A DNA stretch of 64,000 nt from Adiantum capillus-veneris (Eukaryota; Streptophyta; Polypodiopsida; Polypodiales; Pteridaceae), in contig CM043952.1 of the NCBI GenBank assembly GCA_014529385.2, positions 65,620,370 through 65,684,369 on the forward strand. Direction: 5' to 3'. The notes beneath the pieces are model-generated. The model saw nothing but the letters and a program-made list of their open reading frames with translations. It was not told where the DNA came from and did not search any database. The position numbers were made by a program, and so were the translations under genes. Of this stretch, positions 8,111 to 18,160 are shown in pieces (the stretch's first letter is position 1; each line of letters starts with the position of its first letter).

Positions 8111-10530
8111 GACTTTTTCTGATGAGTTCTTCGTGAGGGAAGTGCTCTAATCTCGGATTTTGCTTCATACTCTCCTAAGTATGAAGGTAAGGTATTCAGT
8201 GAGTGAGGTTTGCTCTCCATTGTTCTAACAGAGCCCCCATCTCCCCAGTAAGATTGCAGATCCAAGTCCACTTGAGATCCTGCCTCAAATTCCACTATGG
8301 GAGGATTCCTGATGTCCTTTTCCCAATTTGTCTGATTAGCTTGGCAACTTAGCTCGTTTGCAAAGTTTGCCTCTCTCACTTGTTTCCAAAATTCATTGTA
8401 ATCCTCATCTCTTCCGTAAGACCTCTGTATGACTGGATGAAAACTCTCTATCTCCTGATCGGTTGTGTTCAACACTATGCGGTCATCCTTGTGTGTATTT
8501 TCAGGCTTTTGTGCACTGGGAGTCTTTTCAGCTACCCGTGAAATGATAGTCTCTTGCTGAATTGGGTTTTCCGTTCCACAATTCATTGTTTCTTTTGGTG
8601 GTTCTAATAAGGCTTGTGCAGTCTCGATCATTCTCTGGCACATTTCAAGTCTCTGCTTTTCCAATTCCGCGTTTGGGTATGTCATCCACCTCTGTTCTTG
8701 TGTTTGGTTGTTCTTTAACCTAGCTTCGTAAGCTCTCATCAGTGCGTCCAATGGTTCGTGTACTTTGTCGACTAGCACTGATCCCCCTGAGCTTAAGCTC
8801 GTTGTTTCTTTGATACTCTTTTGTTTCGTTCTTTCCGGGCTCATCTCTCGTTTCCCGTTTTGACTCTCAAGTTTTTCTAATCTATCTTTAGTTCGCTTTA
8901 GTTCCTCAGCTAGAATAGCGTCTTCACGTTCTTTTCTCACCTTCATGCGTGCTTTTCTAGCTTTCCATGTGTTTTTCTGACTCCGCGGTCCTTGACTAAC
9001 CATTTCAGTTGCTAACTTTCCATTCTCAGGTTCTCTAGTGGTTTTCTTAGCTTGAGCTCTAGTAACAACTTGCGTTGGTATCAGAGTTTCATTTTCAGAC
9101 CCACTGCTGGTAGGAATAGTTTCTAGCATATTCAATGTCGTCTTTTGCACTTTGTTTGGATTCTTTGAACAATCCTCAATGAAGTGAGTAACCCCACACT
9201 CAGTGCAATAAGCGTTAATTCTAATGATTTCCGTATGTGGACAAACATTCATCAGATGGTCACCTCCACACTTGTAACAGGGTCCTAGTGCTGGTCTTGG
9301 TCCCATTTGATTCGTCCTTTGTGGATAGGATGGTCTTTGTCTTGTTAACCCTCCATGAGCTATGAACATCAATGTTCTTGCGTCCAAATTGTATCTCTCT
9401 TCATCAGTAGCACTTGTAACTGTTGGGGTTCCAACATTCCCAATCATGCCCCATGGTTCTGGTTGTTTGGGTTCTTCTGGTGGGTAATACACAGTTGGAG
9501 ACATGTGTGCACCAGATTCTTCATAATAGGCTTGAACAGGCACTAAGGCTTGTTCTTCCTGATTCTCTAAGGTTGGTGCATATCTAATGCCCACTGGTCT
9601 TGCTCTTGGTAAAGGTGGTTGTTGTCCCAATACCGGTTGCGGTCTTTCTATCCCCATAGGTCCTGGTACATTTCCCGTTGGGTATCGAGGTACTGGATGT
9701 ACTTGAGGTGGTGCTAATTGAGCAGGAGGTGCATACTGACGCTCCCTTACATACCCTTTGTTGTAATAGCACTCCTCTGTTGGATGGTTTGTCCATTTTT
9801 GTTCAATAGCACACCATTTCAGTGTTTTTGGCAATGGTTTTTGGTATGGTGCCATCCTTTTTAGAGCATCTTCTATCATTTGCTCTACATTTGGCATGGT
9901 TGTTGTTTGAACATTCTTTTTAGTGGTAGTCTCGCTCGCTACGGAGGAGGAGCTACTGGATGCAAAATCTGTATCCGCTGACACCTCTCCATAAACCGTA
10001 CAGTTATCCACTAAGTACAATGCCTCTCTCGTTACTTGCTCGAAACTTGTACAAGCTTTCAAGTGCAAGTCCTTCTTGAGAGTGTCGTTTCTCAATCCCT
10101 CAATAAAGAGAACAGATAGTCTGTCATCTTGTGGTCGTTCACGTACTGGACATCTCTCAATGTATTGTTTGAAGCGAAGTGAAGCTTCCTTCACTTTTTC
10201 GTGTTCTCTCTGTTTAAAAGCATATATTTGTGAGACCGTATTGTGCTTAATCCCTCGTTTTGAGAATTCCTCAGCAAACTCTCTTAGCAAATGGTCAATG
10301 TCATGGAATCCCCCTATGTTCAGTGGTTGAAACCATGTCAATGCCGTACCTTCTAGAGTAAGACCAAATCCCTCGTATTGTGTATGGAAATCTGTTATCT
10401 GCTCAGCTCTTAAGACTTGCTTAAAGAGTGACACATGTGCATACGGATCTCCTGAACCACCATACTTCTTTGGCATACACTTGGCTACTTGAGATGGTCT
10501 CATACGTCTATGGTCTGCTACCAATCTCAT
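8092..10530 (-). CDS. gag: Gag polyprotein with two zinc knuckles
   Basis: 812 residues. The N-terminal third is a retrotransposon gag core: GSGDPYAHVSLFKQVL, LEGTALTWFQPL, then FAEEFSKRGI and LFIEGLRNDTLKKDL. A Pro/Gln-rich spacer follows. Around residues 417-455 are two Cys-His knuckles, CYKCGGDHLMNVC and CTECGVTHFIEDC, both with C-x2-C-x3-H-x4-C, one residue shorter in the middle than the usual x4. The C-terminal 350 residues are charged. The ATG overlaps the TGA of the preceding ORF (ATGA). It would package element RNA into cytoplasmic particles. Uninterrupted for 2.4 kb. Confidence 0.92.
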   Translation of the reverse strand: MRLVADHRRMRPSQVAKCMPKKYGGSGDPYAHVSLFKQVLRAEQITDFHTQYEGFGLTLEGTALTWFQPLNIGGFHDIDHLLREFAEEFSKRGIKHNTVSQIYAFKQREHEKVKEASLRFKQYIERCPVRERPQDDRLSVLFIEGLRNDTLKKDLHLKACTSFEQVTREALYLVDNCTVYGEVSADTDFASSSSSSVASETTTKKNVQTTTMPNVEQMIEDALKRMAPYQKPLPKTLKWCAIEQKWTNHPTEECYYNKGYVRERQYAPPAQLAPPQVHPVPRYPTGNVPGPMGIERPQPVLGQQPPLPRARPVGIRYAPTLENQEEQALVPVQAYYEESGAHMSPTVYYPPEEPKQPEPWGMIGNVGTPTVTSATDEERYNLDARTLMFIAHGGLTRQRPSYPQRTNQMGPRPALGPCYKCGGDHLMNVCPHTEIIRINAYCTECGVTHFIEDCSKNPNKVQKTTLNMLETIPTSSGSENETLIPTQVVTRAQAKKTTREPENGKLATEMVSQGPRSQKNTWKARKARMKVRKEREDAILAEELKRTKDRLEKLESQNGKREMSPERTKQKSIKETTSLSSGGSVLVDKVHEPLDALMRAYEARLKNNQTQEQRWMTYPNAELEKQRLEMCQRMIETAQALLEPPKETMNCGTENPIQQETIISRVAEKTPSAQKPENTHKDDRIVLNTTDQEIESFHPVIQRSYGRDEDYNEFWKQVREANFANELSCQANQTNWEKDIRNPPIVEFEAGSQVDLDLQSYWGDGGSVRTMESKPHSLNTLPSYLGEYEAKSEIRALPSRRTHQKKSWTRKD

Positions 10531-11012
10531 TGCTCTGTGTCCCGGCTAAAGCTTTCTCTAGCATCATGGACTTCATGGGTTACCCTTGTCGGTTCCCCTG
10601 CCCTGAATCTACTACTAGGAGGTAAATGTGATGGTTCCGCTTCGAACCTTGGACCTGGAGTGGTATATGTGGGGATTGGAACTGCACTACCTCGATTCGT
10701 ATCCATTGACTCTCTGGAATGTAATGATCCCATTGGTCCGGGCTTCGAGTACTGAGGTTGACTGAAAGAGTCAGCAGCCTGAGTTCTTTGTCCTCCTGTC
10801 GTCATTGGGTTTTGCACTCCATTTGTTGGTGCTGGTCTTTGTGAGCTAGAAGTAACATAATACTGATGTAGTGGTCCCCCAAAGTATGTATATCCTTCTA
10901 ATTCTTTCTTGCCCATTGTTGAGTATTGCCTCCCATACTTGTCGTAAGCGGCAATTTTCACTTCCGATCCCTCTGTGTAGGTAAAGACATAAAGTCTTTT
11001 TTGGTCTGTCAA
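10527..11012 (-). CDS. Small ORF between leader ORF and gag
   Basis: About 160 codons in the -1 frame between the leader ORF and gag. No standard start: the open frame begins at TTG overlapping the upstream TGA, and it ends in an ATGA overlap with gag. The product is Ser/Pro/Gly/Thr rich with GGPLHQYY and no recognised domain. It may be the middle of one long N-terminal Gag extension that has been shifted, or a separately expressed peptide. Confidence 0.5.
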   Translation of the reverse strand: MTDQKRLYVFTYTEGSEVKIAAYDKYGRQYSTMGKKELEGYTYFGGPLHQYYVTSSSQRPAPTNGVQNPMTTGGQRTQAADSFSQPQYSKPGPMGSLHSRESMDTNRGSAVPIPTYTTPGPRFEAEPSHLPPSSRFRAGEPTRVTHEVHDARESFSRDTEQ

Positions 11013-11668
11013 CTCTCCGGTGTAGGGTTCTTCACATCTATAATAGAGATCTGCTCCCCATTATTATATTTGTATAGCCCCACATAGATGTTATCAGTGT
11101 TGATCCTTGTAGTTTCATTCTCTCTTCTTAACCTCGCATCAGGGAAGTTCATTATTGGTGCTTTCTCCTCAAGTTCTTCATCTACTTTGGCTTTGGTGCC
11201 CATCAATCCCCACTTGTCCACAATGTTAGGGTTTAGGACTACCAAGTACATGGTACCCTCGTCATCTAGATATCTATCTCCGCTATAGCTCACAAGCACT
11301 AAGTCCTTGAACTCACTAGGTCTCTCCTCTATCTTTACACAATAGCGGTCCATTCCATCTTTGTAGATCTTGGCACCTTGCTCATTGTCGTACTGGTATT
11401 TTATGAACAATAGCTTCATTGTGGCGGAAGGGTTTGATGATCCTGCTGCCATATTTTCTCTGTTGTTTAGGTTCAAGTGTTCCAAGTGTTCGGTGAAAAT
11501 CTCGTAAGATCTCTCCGAAGAAGTATCAGAAACACTTCCTTCAAAGATCGGCTCTAATGGTTGCACCCAACTTTGGTTTACACTTCCCTCGGTTGATATG
11601 ACACTTGCTTGTTCCCCTTGTTTTGGTTGGTTATTCTGGAGATTCCTGCCCGATCTCAAATTCATCAA
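11009..11668 (-). CDS. Leader ORF with N-terminal LRSGR motif
   Basis: 219 residues starting MMNLRSGRNL. A T/L-R-S-G motif at the very N-terminus is common in plant gypsy Gag proteins, so this is probably the start of Gag or of a Tat-like ORF1. Residues 80-200 look like a small compact acidic/aromatic domain (KLLFIKYQYDNEQG, YRYLDDEG-like strings, IYVGLYKYNNGEQ) that I cannot name. It precedes two frame steps that lead into the gag core. Confidence 0.6.
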   Translation of the reverse strand: MMNLRSGRNLQNNQPKQGEQASVISTEGSVNQSWVQPLEPIFEGSVSDTSSERSYEIFTEHLEHLNLNNRENMAAGSSNPSATMKLLFIKYQYDNEQGAKIYKDGMDRYCVKIEERPSEFKDLVLVSYSGDRYLDDEGTMYLVVLNPNIVDKWGLMGTKAKVDEELEEKAPIMNFPDARLRRENETTRINTDNIYVGLYKYNNGEQISIIDVKNPTPES

Positions 11669-11833
11669 TTCCCCTAAAGGACTTTAACTTTTCCGTCTCG
11701 GCAATTTGTTTTCCCCAAGTTTTTGTGGTCAGAATTGATCCAAACTGATTGATACTTGGTCAATTGTTTAATCTTGTCAGTTGGACAACTTTTGTTTCAT
11801 CAAGTGAGAATTTTGTTGCAGTTATGCTGAAAA

Positions 11834-11857
11834 AGACATTATACGCGTATGATGTCT
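11834..11857. repeat. Palindrome copy 3 (one base changed)
   Basis: Same 24-bp motif with attatacgcgtatgat in the centre, so one base pair is mismatched. Flanked by A on the left and T on the right, which extends the inverted symmetry to about 30 bp. Confidence 0.88.
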
Positions 11858-12117
11858 TTTTTCACAGATTTGGACTATTTTGGTTATGCTCACTCTCAGT
11901 AGCCCCCTTATGCTCTGTCCACTCACAAAATTCAGTTTGAACTCTGATTAAGCAAGTTATGGCTAATTTAAGCTTTTCTTGGCAATTTTTCGCTTTTGAC
12001 TCGTTTTGGGGTGAATTGTGATCCAAATGGGATGAAACTTGAAATATAACCTCTAGACAGCTATTACAATGGATCTGTGTTGGCAAAGTATCAAAATATG
12101 TCCAAAATTAGGTCAAC

Positions 12118-12139
12118 GACATCATACGCGTATGATGTC
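12118..12139. repeat. Palindrome copy 4
   Basis: 22 perfectly self-complementary bases (gacatcatacgcgtatgatg plus tc), followed by a T run. Confidence 0.9.
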
Positions 12140-12241
12140 TTTTTCATCAATTTGGGTCAAAACTTGATATTTATGCTTCCTACAGTGCTTGTAACAATCT
12201 TGTCAGGTCAGATATCAAAAATAAGCAGTGGATGTGCCAAA

Positions 12242-12265
12242 AGACATTATACGCGTATGATGTCT
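12242..12265. repeat. Palindrome copy 5 (one base changed)
   Basis: Same variant as copy 3, only 124 bp from copy 4 and followed by ttttgtccca, closely like the sequence after copy 3. Suggests local duplication of a unit that includes the palindrome. Confidence 0.88.
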
Positions 12266-13055
12266 TTTGTCCCAGATTTTGACTATTCTTGGTTTTAAGC
12301 CTTCTCCAATGTTTATAATTGAGTTTCAAGTGTTTTTGTCAGGTTTGAATGTAAAAACAAAATCTGAATCCAAAATTTCCTATTCTTTGCGTTTCTTGGA
12401 CTCTGACTTGTCTTTTTGGGTTTCTTTGAGTGTTAATGCTCTTGTTTTAAGTTGAAATTAGGGTATAACCCCCCTTTTGAACACTCTGAAAAAGTCAAAA
12501 TTTCTGTTTTGGTCTCTGTTTGGTCATTTAGACGTCTAAAGTTGCAGATTTCCAGTTTTTTGGCACAGAATCCTTCCTAAAGCTTTCTCAAGTGCTCAGC
12601 AACTCCCAGATACACAAAAAATTTCTCTGACTTTTGTTTATTGCAAGTTTCACTACTAACTCGACGGTTTAGTGATCTAACATGCAATCAACCATATCAA
12701 GCAAATACTCCAATGATTACTAGCTCTAGATCAGGATCAAATGAAGTCCTACCTAAGCTATTCCTAATCATAAAATGGGTTTGGTAATTGTGATTTTAAA
12801 GAGATCCACTGCCACTCACGGACTAGCAAATTCTTCTTCTATCAACAACTACTCAACACCAACAAAACAACAAACAAATCTAAGCTAAACTAAAAATACT
12901 GTCAACACGGAAGATCCAGGAATACCCCACTTCCTAGTATCTCTCGAGATCTTCGGAGTCCACCACTCCTAGATCTTTTCTAACTAAAGTATACAAAGTA
13001 GTTTATACGACTCACCTCGTAGGATTAGTCTAAGGTCACCTACTTAGAGCTCTAG

Positions 13056-13073
13056 TCCCCGGCAGCGGCGCCA
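13056..13073 (-). other. Primer-binding site, tRNA-Asp type
   Basis: The minus strand reads TGGCGCCGCTGCCGGGGA. The 3' end of plant tRNA-Asp(GUC) is known to end CCCCGGCAACGGCGCCA, so the match is all but one base. It lies two to three bases inside the LTR end, as expected, and fixes the orientation of the element. Confidence 0.85.
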
Positions 13074-13075
13074 AA

Positions 13076-13699
13076 TGTTAAGGCGGTTACGCCGCTAGCG
13101 GAAGCTAAATAGCGAGAACTCAACCAACAACAGAATTTGTTAGACGAGGACGGAGCTTGACCCGCAGGCGCATGGAAACAACTAGGTGGGTGTCAAATCA
13201 CCTACTCGACCTTCTAATGACAATCACTACTGAGGAAATCAAATCTAAGTTCTAAAATACGCAAGTGACTGAAATCCGTACTACGAACGAATGCTATACG
13301 AAACAGGATCTAGAATCATTGAATCGATCTCAAACTCAAGGGGAAGTGTATGCACTAGGTAAGAACAACACCCTAAAGACTTGAACTGCAAAATCAACCT
13401 ATAATCACTCCGTGCGGTAAACGCGTATGAAGACAGGCCGAAAAATATAGGTGACCGAAACTTGACCCCGATGGTACCAATGTGTAGCTCTACTCGTTGT
13501 GGTTCTATAGATATGCTGCACGCTCAATTCCGACACACAAGTTGGAAGAAAACTCACACCGAAGCTCGTAGGAACTTACCACACATAGAAGCCGATAGCG
13601 CGCACTCTTGGTATTAGTGCGTAGCTCTCGCCGTTGCTAACACAATGGCGGTGTCGCTTCTCCAATGGCGGCTCCGTAGCTCACGTAGCAAGTAGATAA

Positions 13700-13748
<49 letters not shown>

Positions 13749-14044
13749 ACACAGTCACGGCGCTCAAAAACTCACTCTGATTAATAATCTCAATCCCTTA
13801 GGTTACAAAAACTTTGGCTTATATACCTCAGCCTTGGAGGTGAGAACATCTCTAACTAATTACATCGGCAAGTGAAATTACTTCGGAATTACAAGCTGGA
13901 AACTCAATTGAGTCCCGTTACTTAATGAATGGCTCCAATCAAAATCAATGTCGGAAAGACATTTATCACAATCAATGGTTACAAAAATGATGAGTGTGAG
14001 CAAAAATGTGGGTGTGATCCTCTGCTGGCTCTGCTGGCTCAACA
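13076..14044 (-). mobile_element. 5' LTR of the large gypsy element
   Basis: On the plus strand it begins TGTTAAGGCGG next to the primer-binding site and probably ends GGCTCAACA, giving matched TGTTRAG inverted ends. Length about 969 bp. A minus-strand TATA box (tatataagcc) sits at 13,817-13,826, and a (CT)n tract at 13,702-13,746 lies about 70 bp downstream of it in the transcribed R/U5 part. The outer edge is inferred only from the terminal inverted repeat because no second LTR is visible. Confidence 0.6.
13702..13746. repeat. (CT)n microsatellite in LTR
   Basis: About 22 CT units inside the 5' LTR of the gypsy element. Confidence 0.95.
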
Positions 14045-15023
14045 GTCGTCTCTATCGCTAATTCTAATAAGTTCTATTAAGTGATTTGAGTATTTTCTCG
14101 TGTGTCGTGCAAGTTTCTTGACTTTGGATGCCCAAGTCTGTTATAGAAAAATCCAGCGCTGAAGCAAAGGGGAAGCTGCTGCAGATTTCAGCCATGAAGA
14201 CGTCATCATGAGAGATGCCCATGGTTGCCCCGAGTGTATCGGATGACACCAAGACTACGTAGGCAAGTTCCATCGCGAAGAAGTACCCACGAAAAGTGTT
14301 TCCATCATGACAAGTTGTTGTTTTCCTCTGTTTTCAGCCCATGAATGTCGTAGACGAGGCTGATTTACGAGAGGAAACCCGAGAGCACACCTCTTTTGTG
14401 TGTAGAATTGAAAGAGAGACTTCTCCGCATAGAGATCTTTTCTAGGAAGGTTGCTTTTTGAGAACCGAGTTGTGTTTTGAGCGTTCAGACTTTTGAAGGT
14501 AACTATTTTCATGATATGATCTCTGAGTATTTTTTTGCAGGTGTTCTTCCTCTTCGCGAGGAGTAGGAACAGAGGAAGGCATGAGCCTCTGCATGAGAAA
14601 AAGCACTTAAAGTAACTAGAGCCAGATCAGCCAAAGGGTTTTGTACCCGAGTTTGGGAAGTGGATCCACGGATTTGAGAGTGATAGATTGTCGAGTTGGG
14701 ATCAGACAGTTGAGATTCCAATGAAGGACTCCGCATTCGAGAAAGCGGAGTTATTCTGTATAAAGAGGACACTGGGAACAGAGTCGGAAAAGAGTTGCAG
14801 GGAAGCTATGCCTTGAGTCTGGAAGGTGAGATCCAGAGGCAAGAACCTTGATTCTTGAGGATTCGGAATAACAAACAAAAGTTCCTTAGAATAGGGTTCG
14901 GCCCTAGGAATAGGAAGTCGAGGCTTCCAAGAACCATCAAGTTTTATTCTAGAACGAACGTGGTAATACGTTCGGTGCAAGTACTTGATAGACTTTTGCT
15001 CAGTAATAAAGATAGTATTACGG
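14045..15023. other. No recognised feature
   Basis: Short minus-strand open frames are present but show no domain, and the stretch lies between two LTRs. It may be decayed internal sequence of the F2 element that follows. Confidence 0.4.
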
Positions 15024-16207
15024 TGTCATGCGCACATCTAACCCTATGTGCATGTGGACAAGCTACTTCAGGTCCAGGGTTCAGGTCAGCGTAGGAAGTG
15101 TTATGGCACCTTTGTGAGCTTGTGCGCAGGTCGTGCATGTCCAGGCACTTAGAGTAGTTGCATATCCTCTGGTTGCACATATCATGATCATCAACATTAC
15201 AGTCAGTAGCCATCATGAGCATTTTATAGTGCACAAAACCCATTTTCCCTATTTTAGCCATTTTCACTTATTATTAATAAGTGACTTTGTTGGGAAACTG
15301 GGTAGGGCATTTTTGATAAGTTGATATATAAGAAAGCTAGCACTAGCACTTTCTGGCAGAAGAGGCAGCAGAGACCCAGCATCTGGCAGTGCATCTTCTC
15401 AGCAAGACCGGCAGGATTAACTAGCGTTTTTTAGCCATCAAGACCATCCAATGTCCATCTGGCGTTTTCTGCAGTGGATCAACCTTGGCATTTCTACAGC
15501 AGAGTGCTTAGCATTTTTGCAGATCCCCAGATAACCCTGGCATTTTTGCATATCCAAGATCAGCCTAGCATTTTTACAACTTGCAGATCAACATCAGCGT
15601 TTTGCAAATTCTTGACGACAGAATCAATCCTAGCATCAGCGTTTTCTGTTTTCAGCACTTAGACTCCGCAAGTACAGCCCCAAACCTTCCAGATCTCACC
15701 TTCCCGCAACAGATCCTCGTCACACGATCAGATCAGCAAGTGTTTTCAGTTTGACCCTGTTGTTTGCAGATTTCAATATCTATGTTTTCAACGCATCGTC
15801 GTCCCGTCATTGCCATCACCGTCCTCGCCAACACAGTGTCAAAATTCAGCAGATTTGCACATTTAAGCTCTTAGCGTTTTCAGATTTCATCCCCTCTTAT
15901 CGCCGTCATCATTGTCGTCGACATCGTCGGAAAGTCCATTGTATCTAGACCATTTGTACCATATTTGTGCAATCAATAGCATAGACCTCTCTCGCCATAG
16001 AGAGTGGGGCCCTTGGAAGAGGCTTTGACAACATTCTGGTGTCGTATTCTTCTCTCTCTCTCTCTCTCTTATCTCAGTCTCACAGTGTCATCCACTTTGT
16101 TTGTGATCATTTGCACTCTCTCACTAAAGGAACGGAAGGCTTTCCCTTCCGTAAGTAAAAGGAACCCTTGATTACAGTTCGGAGCACTCATCTTGAGCAA
16201 AGTTCAA
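15024..16207 (+). mobile_element. F2-family LTR, 3' end truncated
   Basis: It begins TGTCATGCGCACATC and aligns along its length with the LTRs at 35,277 and 36,558 (shared strings such as acatctaaccctatgtg, gcatgtccaggcactta, tcactaaaggaacggaagg). A TATA box, gatatataag, is at 15,325-15,332. About ten degenerate copies of (a)gcgtttt / gcattttt, spaced about 40 bp, fill 15,420-15,660. The end is cut: after caaagttcaa it runs into poly-G instead of the family end CACCTTACA. Upstream internal sequence is not recognisable. Confidence 0.8.
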
Positions 16208-16258
16208 GGGGGGGGAGGGGGGGGTCAGTCCATCTTCTGGCCCCAGTACTGTGTCGAT

Positions 16259-16340
<82 letters not shown>
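16208..16340. repeat. Poly-G, (CT)n and (TA)n tracts
   Basis: G8-A-G8 at 16,208-16,224, (CT)n at 16,264-16,297 and (TA)n at 16,297-16,340. Copy B has the same order with G38, shorter CT and shorter TA. Confidence 0.95.
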
Positions 16341-16343
<3 letters not shown>

Positions 16344-16379
16344 TTTGGCTTCAACATTAAGTAATAAATTATGTTTATC

Positions 16380-16790
16380 CGAGTATATTTTATATTGTTA
16401 TGCACTCACGTTTGTGACTGTGACATAAGAGCCCCAAAATTATTGTTCAAAAGCACTCCAAACCCAAAAGCGTCTGCTCCCAAAAACTGCCAACGTGAAT
16501 CGCAAAAATCCATACAGCCTTCCACATGGCACAACCAACGCAAAACACAGACTTTTCCAATCTGCCACGTCATCATGTCAGTGCGATTTATGGAACCCTC
16601 TTTCAGAGTGCAAGCTTCTGGTCTTTATGGTTTTAGGCCCCTCGACTGGGGTACCATAAGTTGGTACAACTTTGAGCTTCAAATTCTTTAATTTAGACCT
16701 CTCAGCTAGGCTCTGTAAGTTGCTAAGAATTTATTTGCATCTTTCACTCGAGGTTGGATCTCCCTATGTCTAGAGTGCGTCTAGCCGGCC
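16380..16790 (-). mobile_element. LTR-like fragment of the 44-bp-repeat family
   Basis: Contains paired strings tccatacagcctt and tccaatctgccacgtc plus ggggtaccataagttggta, which recur at 25,620-25,990 and in the LTRs at 54,092 and 55,556. Those comparisons put its sense on the minus strand. Ends are not defined. Confidence 0.5.
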
Positions 16791-16914
16791 ATGCCACGTC
16801 ATCACTTTGTGACAGACACTACACTAAAGTTCTCATCTTCGTTTCAACCACAAACACATGGACAAGTCACAAGAGGCAAATTCTACTATCGATGATTTGC
16901 TCAAATGTTGTGTG

Positions 16915-17500
16915 TCAAAGAACAAGGCAACTTGAGAAGACCATCTACCCTTGGTTGAATATGCTTACAATAATAGTATACATACATATACATGCAAGGC
17001 ACCATTCGCAATAGTGAGATAGTCCCATGCAGGCTAAGCAAAAGAAAGCTGTTAATCGTCACTGTCATGAACTTGTATTTTCACTTGGTGTTTGGGTGGG
17101 TACTGTTGCACTTTGAAAAGACCAGGGCGAGGAAAAGGAAAGGCAAGGAACGTTTGTTTCAAAAGCTCAGTATGTGATATTATGATTCTTTTCAAATTTG
17201 AAATAAGATCAGCGATGTAGCTTACAGGTTGAAGCTACCAGAAGGCTGGAGAATAAATAAGGCTTTTCATGTCAGTCTTCTAAGGCCCTTTGTTGGTGAT
17301 ATGCCAGAGAATATGCCTGATGAGGAACAACCCAAAGTGGAAGAATTAGATGAGATTCTTGTTCCTCAATAGATATTGGCACATAAGGATAGAAAGGTTA
17401 GAGGAAAGATTGCAAGACACTGCTTGGTGAAGTTCAAGAACTATCCATCATTGGATTAAAATACACATGCCAATATTCTTCAACATAGAAGGCTCTTCTG
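16915..17500 (+). pseudogene. Integrase end and chromodomain fragment (copy A)
   Basis: Stop- and frameshift-broken remains of a chromovirus Pol C-terminus. Recognisable strings are the integrase core end (RQLEKTIYPWLNML where copy B has TWEDHLPLVEYAYNN), the GWRINKAFHVSLLRPFVGD segment near 17,245-17,300 and the chromodomain-like KVRGKIARHCLVKFKNYPS near 17,395-17,450. More damaged than copy B. Known chromovirus integrases end in this way; targeting to chromatin is the family role, but this copy cannot work. Confidence 0.8.
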
Positions 17501-17658
17501 TGGTGCAAAGTGGTGATTGTTTGTTACAAAAACCGATAGATGTATACCATTCCCTCAATCGAAATAAGGCTTTACTAGGCTCAGGCATCGTGTTTTACCG
17601 CCACTTTGAGAAATTGTTGTATGTTTTCAAACACTTTCACACCCTCTTTCGCGACGAC

Positions 17659-18155
<497 letters not shown>

Positions 18156-18160
18156 ATGAC

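Larger units (their letters stand above)
11669..13055 (-). promoter_or_regulatory. Untranslated leader of the gypsy element
   Basis: About 1.4 kb lies between the primer-binding site and the first ORF, longer than usual for gypsy elements. It carries three palindromes and repeated CCCCCTT strings near 11,883 and 12,470. No ORF of note. It probably holds packaging, dimerisation or translation-control signals, as leaders do in this class; this is inference. Confidence 0.55.
2024..14044 (-). mobile_element. Large multi-ORF Ty3/gypsy LTR retrotransposon
   Basis: On the minus strand a candidate 5' LTR (14,044-13,076) is followed by a primer-binding site, a leader, two small ORFs, gag, protease, RT-RNase H and integrase, then two extra ORFs and a polypurine-like tract (2,037-2,024). 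PR-RT-RH-INT order defines Ty3/gypsy. The YMDD box, tRNA-Asp-type primer site, long leader and extra ORFs recall the non-chromodomain Tat/Athila group, and I saw no chromodomain; this placement is inference. The coding chain is broken only by frame changes, suggesting a relatively young copy. The 3' LTR is not recognisable between 1 and 2,023, so it may lie outside, be too diverged, or be lost. Confidence 0.85.

Noticed and set aside
10076-10330. Plus-strand open frames opposite gag, RT and integrase
   Set aside because: They are antisense shadows of clear minus-strand coding domains.
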